Positions 1 to 8,924 are shown, counted from the first letter of the stretch. The stretch is 64,000 nucleotides of DNA from Pseudoflavonifractor phocaeensis (GCF_016901735.1 NZ_JACLZC010000009.1:1-64000), one strand, 5' to 3'. Numbers and translations: made by a program. The notes: a model not told the origin generated them from the sequence alone.

Positions 1-63
1 AGCCGGCCAACCTCGAATTCAGTCCTTTTTCTGAACGGTCCCGCGTCTCACGCGAACTCGTTT

Positions 64-92
64 ATTTTACCACGCGCATCTCACTTTGTCAA
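64..92 (-). promoter_or_regulatory. Strong sigma-A promoter, proximal of a tandem pair (probable rRNA operon P2)
   Basis: Read on the minus strand, a perfect -35 TTGACA (92-87) is followed by a 17-base spacer and the -10 TAAAAT (69-64). It points leftward out of the window, so the transcribed gene lies outside. A second near-consensus promoter lies 127 bases upstream. Such tandem consensus promoters with no start codon following are typical of rRNA operons. The promoter is seen; the rRNA target is inferred. Confidence 0.7.
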
Positions 93-190
93 GCACTTTT
101 TTCGGAACCCTTTCGGAAGTCCGTCCAGGTTCCCCCCGGTCTCTTCCGAATTTCATCCTCTTTTCGTGCCCTCTCGTGAAGCGCTGGGTT

Positions 191-219
191 ATTATATCAA
201 CCTCCACTCCCTTTGTCAA
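191..219 (-). promoter_or_regulatory. Strong sigma-A promoter, distal of a tandem pair (probable rRNA operon P1)
   Basis: Minus-strand TTGACA (219-214), a 17-base spacer and TATAAT (196-191) make a full consensus promoter. The -35 lies inside the last codons of the germination permease gene, whose stop codon (199-197) falls in the spacer, so this transcription unit starts within the tail of the ger operon. The bases around the -35 (AAAAAAG..., GACAAAG) resemble those of the proximal promoter. Confidence 0.72.
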
Positions 220-1306
220 CCCCTTTTTTCGCTTTTTTTACGCGAAGCACCAGAGCCGTCAAAATGGGCGTTATCCACCCCAGTATGGTCAGGCCCCAGG
301 CCACCCCATTGCGCATCCACGCCGCCAGCTGGAAGGCGTCCGGCGCCCAGACCAGCGCCACTGCCGCCCCGATGGCCGCCGTCACCCAGCACCCCCGTTT
401 CCCGCCCCACGCCGAACCGGCCAGATGGCCCAGCATGGACCGGCAGGCAAAGAGCAGCAGCCCCAGCAGCGCCAGATCGGCAAAGACCCACAGCGCGATT
501 ACCAGAGATTCCAGGCGCTGAAAGCCGCCCTCCACGCCGATGCCCTTTACCGCCATAAAATAGGGGGTGTCCATCCGCTGCACCAGGTTGGCCCCAAAGC
601 CGCCGATGCACACCACCTGAAACAAGGTCAAAAGCCCGCAGAAAAACACCGCCCATCGAAAGAGCCGTCCCCTGTCTCCCCGCCGGCGGGAGACGCCGGG
701 GGCGCAGAAGGCCGCGAACACCCCGTAGCCCAGCAGACTGAGCACCGCGCCGCCGCCGCGCAGTACGCCGGGGACATCGGCGGTCCACACCGGCAGCAGG
801 GCCTCCGGATGCACCTGGGGCAGGGCAAAGAGGAGGGTCAGCACCAGCGCCGCCCCCAGCGCAAAGGAAAACACCGTGCCCGCCCGGGCAAAGGCGGAGC
901 GCTTCCCAAGGCCCAGCCAGACCGCCAGTCCCAGCAGCACCACAATAAAAAAGGGCAGCGGACCGTTGCCGTAGCTGGTGGCCAAAAACCGAAACGCCGC
1001 CCACCGGGCATTGAGCCCCAGCAAAACCGCCCCGCCCGCGAAATAGAGGGCGGTAAGCCCCTTGCCGGTCCAGCGGCCGAAGGCCCGCGTCAGCGCCTGG
1101 GCCATCCCACCCGGCGCGTCCTCCAGGCAGCGCCCATAGGCCCACATCAGCGCCAGCGCCCCGGGCAAAGCCGCCAGCGGCGCCAAAAACGCCGCCCGTC
1201 CGGCAAACTCCACCGTGTGGCCGGGCAAAAGCTGGATCATGGGGGAGAGCAGGGCGGCAAACAGCACCGCCAGCAGCTGCCTGAGTGAAATCTTATCCCG
1301 ATCCAT
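197..1306 (-). CDS. gerAB: Spore germination permease, GerAB/GerKB family
   Basis: Membrane subunit of a ger-type germinant receptor, a member of the amino-acid/polyamine/organocation permease superfamily, acting in the spore inner membrane. The 369-residue product begins MDRDKISLRQLLAVLF, a typical GerAB start, and contains about ten hydrophobic segments. The ATG at 1306 is chosen over an upstream in-frame codon because TAGGAG lies 10 bases before it. It is the last gene of an A-C-B operon, 25 bases after gerAC. The coding sequence ends inside a strong promoter for the next transcription unit. The family assignment is secure; the germinant cannot be read from sequence. Confidence 0.9.
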   Translation of the reverse strand: MDRDKISLRQLLAVLFAALLSPMIQLLPGHTVEFAGRAAFLAPLAALPGALALMWAYGRCLEDAPGGMAQALTRAFGRWTGKGLTALYFAGGAVLLGLNARWAAFRFLATSYGNGPLPFFIVVLLGLAVWLGLGKRSAFARAGTVFSFALGAALVLTLLFALPQVHPEALLPVWTADVPGVLRGGGAVLSLLGYGVFAAFCAPGVSRRRGDRGRLFRWAVFFCGLLTLFQVVCIGGFGANLVQRMDTPYFMAVKGIGVEGGFQRLESLVIALWVFADLALLGLLLFACRSMLGHLAGSAWGGKRGCWVTAAIGAAVALVWAPDAFQLAAWMRNGVAWGLTILGWITPILTALVLRVKKAKKGVDKGSGG

Positions 1307-1331
1307 AATGTCCGCTCCTATTTCTCCCAAT

Positions 1332-2420
1332 TCAGGAGGCGTCATACCCCCGCAAAATCTCCACCGTCACCGACGTGGTCCACACCAGCGCCGACGGGTC
1401 CCACTGGGCCTCCAGACTCTCCCACCGCCAAGGCGCCGCCATGCCCGCCCGCCGGGCCAGCTGAAAAAAGTCCCCCTCGTAGGTGCGGCACAGGGAGAGG
1501 GCCGCACCCAGCCGGGCGCGCACCACCGCTTCCACCGCCGCCGCCGCTTCCGCCGTGTCCGCCGGGGACTCCTGGTCCAGCCGGGCGCCGCCCTCGGCCA
1601 GATTGGCTTCCACCCGGCAGTCGATGGACAGGCCCGTAAAGGTATCCCCGTCAAAGGAGGCCCTTATCCTGGTCGTTCCCCCCACCAGGCGGACCGTCAC
1701 CGTCCCCATCGCCTCGGTTTCCACCGTCACCAGGTCGGCCTCCACCGCTCCGTTCAAAAGATGGATGCCCCGGGCAGCCTCGCTGTCCGCCCAGCCCACC
1801 AGACGCCCGTCCCGCAAAAGGCCGTAGCCCCAGCCCTCCAGCTGTCCGTCCCCCGTCTTTACCACCGCCGGGGCGTAGGAACAGCCGCTCTCCAGCAGCT
1901 CCTCCAGCACCGCACCCACCGTCCGGGGGGCACACCAGGACCGAAGCCCGCCGTCCGCCGCCATGGCCTCCAGACGGGCCGCCGGCTCCTCCTCCGCCCC
2001 CGCCGATATGGCCGCCTCCGCCGTTCCGCCCGCCACCAAATAGAAATCGGTGTCCAACCTCATTTCAATGTCATCCAGCACATATTCCAGCGCCGCATAC
2101 ACCCCCTGCCGGGCCTGGGCCTCCCCCAGCAGGAGCTGCTCCACATGGCCGTAGAAGAGGTTGGCCCCGCTCTGTCCCTGGATGGCCAGACAGGCCCCGC
2201 TGATGCTCTCGGCGTCCTGGGTCAGCACCAGCGCAGGACCGTCGGTCCCGCCGCTCTGCCGCTCCCGCCCGGTGGATACCGTCACCCGCACCGGCGCACC
2301 CTGGTCCACCCCCACCGTCCGCACCAGATCCATCCCCTCGATCTCCCTGGCCCGGGGCAGCTCTCCCGTGCAGCCGCTCAGACACAGGGCCAGCAGAATG
2401 GCCGCAGCCGTCTTTTTCAT
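1332..2420 (-). CDS. gerAC: Spore germination lipoprotein, Ger(x)C family
   Basis: Lipoprotein subunit of the germinant receptor, tethered to the outer face of the spore inner membrane. The 362-residue product starts MKKTAAAILLALCLSGC, a short signal peptide ending in a lipobox with the lipidated Cys near residue 16. The sequence after it (REIEGMDLVRTVGVDQG) matches the family's usual opening strand. The ATG at 2420 overlaps the gerAA stop as ATGA, which implies translational coupling. Longer in-frame reading upstream is within gerAA and has no signal peptide at its start, so it is rejected. Confidence 0.9.
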   Translation of the reverse strand: MKKTAAAILLALCLSGCTGELPRAREIEGMDLVRTVGVDQGAPVRVTVSTGRERQSGGTDGPALVLTQDAESISGACLAIQGQSGANLFYGHVEQLLLGEAQARQGVYAALEYVLDDIEMRLDTDFYLVAGGTAEAAISAGAEEEPAARLEAMAADGGLRSWCAPRTVGAVLEELLESGCSYAPAVVKTGDGQLEGWGYGLLRDGRLVGWADSEAARGIHLLNGAVEADLVTVETEAMGTVTVRLVGGTTRIRASFDGDTFTGLSIDCRVEANLAEGGARLDQESPADTAEAAAAVEAVVRARLGAALSLCRTYEGDFFQLARRAGMAAPWRWESLEAQWDPSALVWTTSVTVEILRGYDAS

Positions 2421-3919
2421 CGTTGTTTCCTCCGGTTCGGTGTATGATAAAGCCGCTGGCGCAGTTTGGTCCAGGGCAGGGGCGGACGGACCACCGCCCG
2501 GGCCGCGCTGCCCCCTCCCCCCGCAAAGGGGGCCAGATAGGGCACGCCGAAGCTCTCCAGCCGGGACAGGTGGATGACCAGGGCCGCCAGGGCCGCCACC
2601 ACGCCGAACAAACCGGCAAGGGCGGCGCACAGCGTGAGAAAGAGCCGCCACAGCCGCAGGGCGCCGGCCATCTCCTGACTGGGGGCGGTGTAGCCGGCGA
2701 TGCCGGCAATAGCCACCGCGATAAGCACCGCCGGCGAAACGATGCGGGCCTCCACCGCCGCCTGTCCCACCACCAGGCCCCCAATGATGGAAACCGTCTG
2801 CCCGATGGACTGAGGGAGGCGGAGCCCCGCCTCCTGGAGGACCTCAAAGGCCAGCAGCATGACGATCACCTCAAAGGCGGTGCGGAAGGGCACGTCCTGC
2901 TTGGCGGCGATGATGGAAAGGGCCAGCTTGGTGGGGATCATCTCCTGGTGAAAGGTGACGGTGGCCACATAGAGGGCGGGGAGCAGCAGGGTCACCAGCA
3001 CGCAGAAGTAGCGCAGCAGGGTGAGCAGGGTGGCCACCATCCAGTTGTTGGCCTTGTCCTGACCGGCCCGGAAAAAGGCGGACACCGTGGCGGGCATCAA
3101 ATAGCCCAGAGGCAGACCGTCGGCCAGCAGCCCCACCCGCCCGTCGGCCAGTCCGCCGCAGAACCGGTCGGGCCGTTCGGTATATTGCAAGAGGGGGAAG
3201 GCGGTGCGGCTCTGGTGGGTCAGATACTCCTCCAGGCTGTCGGGGGTGAGGGCGGCGTCGATGTCGATATCGGCCAGGCGCTCTTCCACCCGCTTGACCG
3301 TCTCCGGGTCGGCGATGCCCTCGAGGTACACGATGTCCACCAGCGTCAGAGACTGACGCCCCACCGTCTGCTCCTTGATGCGCAGCTCAGGGGCCTTCAG
3401 GTGGCGGCGGATCAGGCTGGTATTGGTGCGCAGGCTCTCCACAAAGCCGTCCCGCCCTCCTTTGAGCACCGTCTCTCCCGCCGGCGGTCCCACCGAGCGC
3501 TTGTCCTCGGTGGCCGTCATGAGGGAGAGGCACCCCTCCTCTCCCGGACAAAAGAGAAGGCACCATCCGCCGATGAGGTCGGCGGCGGCCTGGTCCATCT
3601 CGGTCCGGTGGGCGCAGATGAGATTATAAAGCGCCCCCTCCCCCATTCTGGCGAAGGCGGCGCGGAGCGGACCGGCCAGGGCCTCGTCCTGGGCCAGGGG
3701 ACGCAGAATGTAATCGCTCACCCGCTCCATCTTTACCATACCCGCCAGATAGCAGAGGGTCACCTCCGTGTCGCCCGCCCCCGCCCGGCGGACGGTGCGG
3801 ACGGCAAAGTCGGCGCAGCCGGCAAAATAGGTCTTGACCCGCTCCAGGGTAAGAGGGCCCGGGATGCGGGGCTTTTTGCGGGGATGGGGCGGACATTGGG
3901 CAGCGGCTTTGGACGCCAT
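2417..3919 (-). CDS. gerAA: Spore germination protein, GerAA/GerKA family
   Basis: Large subunit of the germinant receptor, 500 residues. An N-terminal soluble domain of roughly 270 residues is followed by membrane segments, then a C-terminal tail carrying the family motif ESFGVPYLAPF. The start at 3919 (MASKAAAQ) is supported by AGGGAGGTG about seven bases upstream. It is first in the operon gerAA-gerAC-gerAB. In this family the soluble A domain oligomerises to form the membrane ion channel that opens on germinant binding. The operon marks the host as an endospore former. Confidence 0.92.
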   Translation of the reverse strand: MASKAAAQCPPHPRKKPRIPGPLTLERVKTYFAGCADFAVRTVRRAGAGDTEVTLCYLAGMVKMERVSDYILRPLAQDEALAGPLRAAFARMGEGALYNLICAHRTEMDQAAADLIGGWCLLFCPGEEGCLSLMTATEDKRSVGPPAGETVLKGGRDGFVESLRTNTSLIRRHLKAPELRIKEQTVGRQSLTLVDIVYLEGIADPETVKRVEERLADIDIDAALTPDSLEEYLTHQSRTAFPLLQYTERPDRFCGGLADGRVGLLADGLPLGYLMPATVSAFFRAGQDKANNWMVATLLTLLRYFCVLVTLLLPALYVATVTFHQEMIPTKLALSIIAAKQDVPFRTAFEVIVMLLAFEVLQEAGLRLPQSIGQTVSIIGGLVVGQAAVEARIVSPAVLIAVAIAGIAGYTAPSQEMAGALRLWRLFLTLCAALAGLFGVVAALAALVIHLSRLESFGVPYLAPFAGGGGSAARAVVRPPLPWTKLRQRLYHTPNRRKQR

Positions 3920-4008
3920 GGACACACCTCCCTTTGACTTTCCCTTAGTGTGTCCCCCGCCGCCGGCTTTATGCGTCTGTGGAATTTTCTGAAAATGTTC
4001 CCCTCCCA

Positions 4009-4037
4009 TTGCCTTTCGCTTCCAGGGTGGTTATAAT
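4009..4037 (+). promoter_or_regulatory. Sigma-A promoter for the CofE-like gene
   Basis: TTGCCT (4009-4014), 17 bases, TATAAT (4032-4037), 54 bases before the ATG at 4091. It lies in the gap between divergent gerAA and this gene. Confidence 0.65.
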
Positions 4038-4090
4038 GGAAAGACGCGAAAAACCATCTTTAGAAACGACGAAAAGAGGAGTTATATTAT

Positions 4091-4792
4091 ATGGAATTCC
4101 ACGCCAACGAGGGAAAGAGCGTTACCATACAGGCCATGGGCAAGACCTGGGCCCGTCACGCCATCGCCACCCACTTCGTCCAGGTGGGCGAGAGCTATAT
4201 TGACCTCATGGAGCGCTACGTCAAGCCCGTCTACCAGGAGGGCGACATCCTGTCCATGAGTGAAAAGGTGATTGCCCTGTGTCAGGGCCGGGTGGTCCGG
4301 GAGGAGGAGGTCCGCCCCGGCTTCTGGGCCAAGCTGCTCTCCCGCTTTGTCCACCAGACCTCCGCCGGCCCCGGCATGGGTCTGCCCATCAAGATGCAGT
4401 TTGCCATCAACGTCTGCGGCCTGCCCAAGATCCTGTGGGCCGCCTTCCGGGCCGCCATCGACAAGCTCCGGGGCGTCCACGGCACCTTCTACCGCATCGC
4501 CGGTTTGGAGGTCTCCGGTCTGGACGGCTTTTACGGCGAGGATATTCCCGAATATGAACATATGGGGGTGCGCATCCCCGAAAACCCCGCCGGCGTGTGC
4601 GACGAGATTTTGGAAAAGACCGGTATCGTCTCCATGATCGTGGACGCCAACGACTTGAACGTGGAGATGCTGGGCCACTGCTCCCGCCTCACCGCCAGCG
4701 ATGAGGAACTGCTGGACCTGATTCGGGACAACCCCGCCGGTCAGGACCGTCAGCTCACCCCCTTTGTGCTCATTCGTCCCGTTCAGGACTGA
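4091..4792 (+). CDS. Coenzyme F420-0:L-glutamate ligase (CofE)-like protein
   Basis: A 233-residue protein resembling the F420-0:gamma-glutamyl ligase family (CofE/FbiB N-domain), which joins glutamate to a cofactor using GTP. The middle of the protein (SAGPGMGLPIKMQFAINVCG) and the later metal/nucleotide-binding type segment (SMIVDANDLN) fit proteins that Firmicutes genomes annotate this way. Clostridia are not known to make F420, so the true acceptor is probably another glutamylated molecule. The start is the first ATG after AAAGAGGAG (4073-4081). The gene stands alone between two promoters; nothing nearby suggests its substrate. Confidence 0.65.
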   Translation: MEFHANEGKSVTIQAMGKTWARHAIATHFVQVGESYIDLMERYVKPVYQEGDILSMSEKVIALCQGRVVREEEVRPGFWAKLLSRFVHQTSAGPGMGLPIKMQFAINVCGLPKILWAAFRAAIDKLRGVHGTFYRIAGLEVSGLDGFYGEDIPEYEHMGVRIPENPAGVCDEILEKTGIVSMIVDANDLNVEMLGHCSRLTASDEELLDLIRDNPAGQDRQLTPFVLIRPVQD

Positions 4793-4799
4793 TCTTCCC

Positions 4800-4828
4800 T
4801 TGTATTTTTGTCTGTAAACTGGTATATT
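4800..4828 (+). promoter_or_regulatory. Sigma-A promoter for the foldase lipoprotein gene
   Basis: TTGTAT (4800-4805), 17 bases, TATATT (4823-4828), 34 bases before the ATG. It begins a few bases after the stop of the upstream gene. Confidence 0.55.
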
Positions 4829-4862
4829 GTTCTCCAGAACTTGAAAGGAGCGTTACATCCCC

Positions 4863-6047
4863 ATGAATATGACAAAGAAGCTGCTCAGCGGCGTGGTCAG
4901 TGCCGCGCTGCTGGCCGGGGTCCTGTCCGGCTGCTCCAGCCAGCCCGCCGAGGACGACGTGGCCTACAAGGCCGCCGGCATCGCCCGGGACACCGTGGTG
5001 GCCACCGTCAACGGCCAGAAGATCCCCGCCGAGGATTACCTCTTCTGGCTCCAGCAGAGCATCACCAACATCCAGTATTACGGCTACCTCACCAGCGACG
5101 ACTGGACCACCGAGCAGCTGGGCGACCAGAACGGCGTGGATTACGTCAAGTCGGACGCCCTCACCGCCGTGACCTATTACGCCACCATCGCCCAGAAGGC
5201 CGAGGAGAATGGCATCTCCCTCTCCGAGGAGGACAAAACCGCCGTTCAGGAGAATATGGACGACATTGAAGCCGCCCTCGCCGCCCAGAACATCACCCTG
5301 CAAATGTACCTGGACGCCCAGTGCATCTCCCAGGAGGGCATGATCAAGATGAACGAGCTCTATTATCTGAGCCAGGATCTCATCCAAGCCTTCCAGGAGG
5401 GCGGTCCTCTGGACCCGGGAAGCGACGCCGTCACCGCCTTTGCCGATGAAAACGGCCTCTACCGGGTCAAGCATATCCTCCTCTCCACCCGGGACGCCGA
5501 GGGCAACGACCTGTCCGAGGCCGAGCAGCAGGCCATCCTGGAGGAGGCCAACGCCCTGGTGGCCGAGCTCCGGGCCGCCGACGACCTGGAAACCGCCTTT
5601 GACGCGGCCATGAACGAGCGCAGCGACGACAGCCGCAACGACGACGGCACCCTGGCCTATCCGGAGTATGTGACCTCCAGCGGCCAGATGGTGGAGGAGT
5701 TTGAAACCGCCGCCCTGGCCCTCCAGCCCGGCCAGATGAGCGAGCCGGTGAAGAGCCCATACGGCTATCACATCATCCTCCGCCTCTCCTCCGACTGCGA
5801 GGACGTCCGCAGCTACTACGCCAGCAACCAGCTTAACGACTGGACCGACGCGGCCGAGGTGGAGACCAACGAGGTCTATGATACCATTGATCCCCAGACC
5901 TTCAAGGCCAACATGGACGCCATCATCGCCGCCCATCAGGAGACCATCGACGCCGCCAACGCCGCCGCCTCCGCCGCGCCCACCGGCGACGAGACCACCG
6001 GCGACGGCGATGCTGCCGCCTCTCCCTCTCCTTCCCCCGCCGCTTAA
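4863..6047 (+). CDS. PrsA-like peptidyl-prolyl isomerase lipoprotein (parvulin type)
   Basis: Extracytoplasmic folding factor, 394 residues. A lipoprotein signal peptide ends in the lipobox LSGC (Cys near residue 24). A SurA/PrsA-type N-terminal chaperone region follows, opening with VATVNGQKIPAEDYLFW. A parvulin rotamase domain spans roughly residues 200-315, from YRVKHILLSTRD to SPYGYHIILRL. The C-terminus is a low-complexity Ala/Pro/Ser tail. GGAG at 4847-4850 serves the ATG at 4863; the ATG two codons later is a possible alternative. It has its own promoter and a strong terminator. Substrates would be secreted proteins folding at the membrane surface. Confidence 0.85.
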   Translation: MNMTKKLLSGVVSAALLAGVLSGCSSQPAEDDVAYKAAGIARDTVVATVNGQKIPAEDYLFWLQQSITNIQYYGYLTSDDWTTEQLGDQNGVDYVKSDALTAVTYYATIAQKAEENGISLSEEDKTAVQENMDDIEAALAAQNITLQMYLDAQCISQEGMIKMNELYYLSQDLIQAFQEGGPLDPGSDAVTAFADENGLYRVKHILLSTRDAEGNDLSEAEQQAILEEANALVAELRAADDLETAFDAAMNERSDDSRNDDGTLAYPEYVTSSGQMVEEFETAALALQPGQMSEPVKSPYGYHIILRLSSDCEDVRSYYASNQLNDWTDAAEVETNEVYDTIDPQTFKANMDAIIAAHQETIDAANAAASAAPTGDETTGDGDAAASPSPSPAA

Positions 6048-6064
6048 TGCAGCCCCTTCCCCCC

Positions 6065-6097
6065 AGCAGCGAGACCATCCCGGTCTCGCTGCTTTTT
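6065..6097 (+). terminator. Rho-independent terminator after the foldase gene
   Basis: Perfect 11-bp stem GCAGCGAGACC (6066-6076) / GGTCTCGCTGC (6082-6092) with a 5-base loop, followed by a run of T. Confidence 0.92.
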
Positions 6098-6144
6098 TGC
6101 GCCCTTCCGTCCCGGTCCTCCCTACTCTCCCCACCACCGTTCCC

Positions 6145-6173
6145 TTGGAATCGTAGGGATATGTGGTTATACT
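6145..6173 (+). promoter_or_regulatory. Sigma-A promoter for the P-type ATPase gene
   Basis: TTGGAA (6145-6150), 17 bases, TATACT (6168-6173), 52 bases before the ATG. It sits right after the preceding terminator. Confidence 0.6.
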
Positions 6174-6225
6174 GGTTGCAGCCAGGAAATAACTGGTAAT
6201 TTCACGGAACAAAGGAGCGGTAGCT

Positions 6226-8877
6226 ATGCGGCCATGGCACAGCATGGGGGCTGGGGAGGTGCTCTCCGCCCTGGAGAGCGACGGGAGACGGGGGCTTTCA
6301 GAGCGGGAGGCGGCGCAGCGTCTGGCGCGCTACGGCCCCAACGCCCTGGCCCGGGGAAAGCGGCCGGGCTGGCTGTCCCGTCTGGCCGGGCAGCTGAAGG
6401 ACCCGATGATTTTGGTGCTGCTGGCGGCGGCGGTGCTGTCCCTGGGGGCCAGCGGCGGGTCGGACTGGCTGGACGCGGCGATTATTTTGCTCATTGTGGT
6501 GGTAAATGCCTGTATTTCCCTCTCTCAGGAGGACAGCGCCGAAAAGGCTCTGGCGGCGCTGCGGCAGATGTCGGCCCCCCTGGCCCGGGTGACCCGGGAG
6601 GGCAAGGAGGCCCGCATCCCGCCCGAGGGGCTGACACCCGGAGATCTGATCCGGCTGGAGGCGGGAGACCAGGTGCCGGCCGACGCCCGGGTGGTGGAGA
6701 GCGCCGGGCTGCGGTGCGACGAGAGCGCCATGACGGGGGAATCGGCCCCGGTGTCCAAGACGTGGGAGGCGGTGCTGCCGCCGGAGACCCCGCTGGCCGA
6801 GCGGAAGAATATGGTGCTGGCCGGAACGGTGGTGACGGCGGGGCGGTGTGTCTGCGTGGTGACCGCCACCGGCATGGGCAGTGAAATGGGGCGCATTGCC
6901 GGGCTCTTGCAGGACCAGAGCGGCGGGGAAACCCCTTTACAGAAGAAAATGGGGGAGGTGTCCCGTACGCTGTCTTTTCTGTGTCTTTGCGTGTGCGCGG
7001 TGATGTTCGGGGTGGGGCTGCTCCTCCATTATGACCTGCTGACCATGTTTATGACGGCGGTCTCCCTGGCGGTGGCGGCCATTCCCGAGGGGCTGCCCGC
7101 CATCGTGACCATCGTGCTCTCCCTGGGGGTGGGGCGGCTGGCCCGGCGGCGGGCCATCGTCAAGCGTCTGCCGGCGGTGGAGACGCTGGGCTGCGCCCAG
7201 GTGATCTGTTCGGACAAGACGGGCACGCTGACCCAGAACAAGATGACGGTGACCCAGACCTGGCTCCTTCGTCCGGAGGACAGCGCTCTTTTCTGGACGG
7301 CGGCGGCGCTGTGCGGCGACGTGGAGGTGGACTGCGACCTGGCCGGACGGCCCCGCTGCACCGGCGACCCCACCGAGACGGCGCTGGTATGGGGGGCGCT
7401 TCAGGCGGGGCTGGACAAGCGGCAGCTGGAGGAGACATGGCCCCGCCGGGGAGAGCTGCCCTTTGACTCCTCCCGCAAGCGGATGAGCACCATTCACCTC
7501 CGGCCGGACGGCGGGTTCCGGGTGATGGTGAAGGGCGCTCCCGACGTGCTCCTCACCTGCTGTACCCTGGACGAAGTGAGCCGCCGCCGGGTGCTGGACG
7601 CCAACGCCGCCATGGCGGATCAGGCGCTGCGGGTGCTGGGGGTGGCCTATCGGGACCTCTCCTTTCTGCCCCGCTCTCTGGACAGCGGAACGCTGGAGCA
7701 CGGTCTCACCTTTGTGGGACTGGCCGGCATGATGGACCCGCCCCGGCCGGAGGTGATCCAGGCGGTGCGGGACTGCTATACGGCGGGCATCCGGCCCATC
7801 ATGATTACCGGCGACCACCGGCGCACGGCGGTGGCAGTGGCCAAGGAGACGGGGATCTTCCGGCAGGGCGATCTGGCGCTCACCGGGGCGGATCTGGATT
7901 TCATGCCCCAGGAGCTGCTGGAGGAGGAGGTGGAGCGGTTTTCGGTCTACGCCCGGGTGACGCCGGAGCACAAAATGCGCATCGTGCAGGCCTGGCAGAA
8001 GCGCGGCAGGGTGGTGGCTATGACGGGGGACGGGGTCAACGACGCCCCGGCCCTGAAGGCGGCGGACATCGGCTGCGCCATGGGAAAAAGCGGCACCGAC
8101 GTGGCCCGGGGGGCGGCGGATATGATCCTGACCGACGACAACTTCGCCACCATCGTCTCGGCGGTGGAGGAAGGGCGAGGGATTTACGCCAACATCCGAA
8201 AGGCCATCCACTATCTGCTCTCCTGCAACATCGGCGAGATTTTGACCGTCTTTGTGGCCACCCTCTTCCATTTTCCCCGGCTGCCTCTGGTGCCGGTACA
8301 GCTTTTGTGGCTCAATCTGGTGACCGACTCCCTCCCCGCCCTGGCCCTGGGGGTGGAGCCGGTGGAGGCGGGCGTCATGGAGCAGCCCCCCCGGGACGCC
8401 CATAAGCCCCTCTTTGACCGGGCCTTTTCCCTCCGCCTGGCCTGGCAGGGGGTGATGGTGGGGGCGCTGACCCTTGGCGCCTATTTTTTGGGGGCCTTCG
8501 TCCTGGGAGCGGGGGACGGGGCCTGGGCCACCGCCAACACCATGGCCTTTGCCACCCTCACCTTCTGCCAGCTCTTTCACGCCTTCAATGTCCGCAGCGA
8601 GGACCGGTCCCTTTTCGCCCTGGGGGTGTTCTCCAACCCGGCCATGCTGCGGGCCTTTGCCGCCGGCGCGGTGATGCAGCTGGCGGTCCTCTGTCTGCCG
8701 CCTCTCCAGGCCGTCTTTCAGACCGTGGCCATGACGGCCGCACAGTGGGCCGCCGTGCTGGCGCTGGCTCTGACCCCCATTCTGGTCTGCGAACTCGCCA
8801 AAGCCTCCTCCTTTCTTTCGAGAAAGAAAGGAGGCAAAGAAAGCTTTCACAGCGCCCTCCCCTCGCCCAAAGCATAA
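6226..8877 (+). CDS. Calcium-translocating P-type ATPase (P2A, SERCA/PMCA-like)
   Basis: Membrane ATPase of 883 residues that exports Ca2+. Visible elements: the N-terminal cation-ATPase domain; the actuator motif TGES; M4 PEGLP; the phosphorylation loop DKTGTLTQNK; the nucleotide-domain KGAPDVL; the hinge GDGVNDAPALK; and M6 NLVTDSLPALALG, where N, T and D match the Ca2+ ligands of SERCA. These ligands argue for Ca2+ over other cations. The start ATG follows AAAGGAG. The final ~25 residues are encoded by a dispersed palindromic repeat (8807-8834) and are not part of the family fold, so the ancestral stop was probably lost to repeat insertion. It is monocistronic. Confidence 0.92.
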   Translation: MRPWHSMGAGEVLSALESDGRRGLSEREAAQRLARYGPNALARGKRPGWLSRLAGQLKDPMILVLLAAAVLSLGASGGSDWLDAAIILLIVVVNACISLSQEDSAEKALAALRQMSAPLARVTREGKEARIPPEGLTPGDLIRLEAGDQVPADARVVESAGLRCDESAMTGESAPVSKTWEAVLPPETPLAERKNMVLAGTVVTAGRCVCVVTATGMGSEMGRIAGLLQDQSGGETPLQKKMGEVSRTLSFLCLCVCAVMFGVGLLLHYDLLTMFMTAVSLAVAAIPEGLPAIVTIVLSLGVGRLARRRAIVKRLPAVETLGCAQVICSDKTGTLTQNKMTVTQTWLLRPEDSALFWTAAALCGDVEVDCDLAGRPRCTGDPTETALVWGALQAGLDKRQLEETWPRRGELPFDSSRKRMSTIHLRPDGGFRVMVKGAPDVLLTCCTLDEVSRRRVLDANAAMADQALRVLGVAYRDLSFLPRSLDSGTLEHGLTFVGLAGMMDPPRPEVIQAVRDCYTAGIRPIMITGDHRRTAVAVAKETGIFRQGDLALTGADLDFMPQELLEEEVERFSVYARVTPEHKMRIVQAWQKRGRVVAMTGDGVNDAPALKAADIGCAMGKSGTDVARGAADMILTDDNFATIVSAVEEGRGIYANIRKAIHYLLSCNIGEILTVFVATLFHFPRLPLVPVQLLWLNLVTDSLPALALGVEPVEAGVMEQPPRDAHKPLFDRAFSLRLAWQGVMVGALTLGAYFLGAFVLGAGDGAWATANTMAFATLTFCQLFHAFNVRSEDRSLFALGVFSNPAMLRAFAAGAVMQLAVLCLPPLQAVFQTVAMTAAQWAAVLALALTPILVCELAKASSFLSRKKGGKESFHSALPSPKA
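8807..8834. repeat. Palindromic repeat inside the ATPase 3' coding end
   Basis: CCTCCTTTCTTTC (8807-8819) and GAAAGAAAGGAGG (8822-8834) form a perfect 13-bp stem with a two-base centre, followed by CAAAGAAAG. A sister copy lies at 61117-61145, where it flanks a stop codon instead of being translated. Confidence 0.8.
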
Positions 8878-8894
8878 TGGGGGGCCCAGCCCCT

Positions 8895-8923
8895 TTCACT
8901 CTTCACTTTTCACTCTTCACTCT
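8895..8923. repeat. Short tandem repeat TTCACTC
   Basis: TTCACTCTTCACT occurs twice with one intervening T, between the ATPase stop and the shared terminator. No function is evident. Confidence 0.6.
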
Positions 8924-8924
8924 A

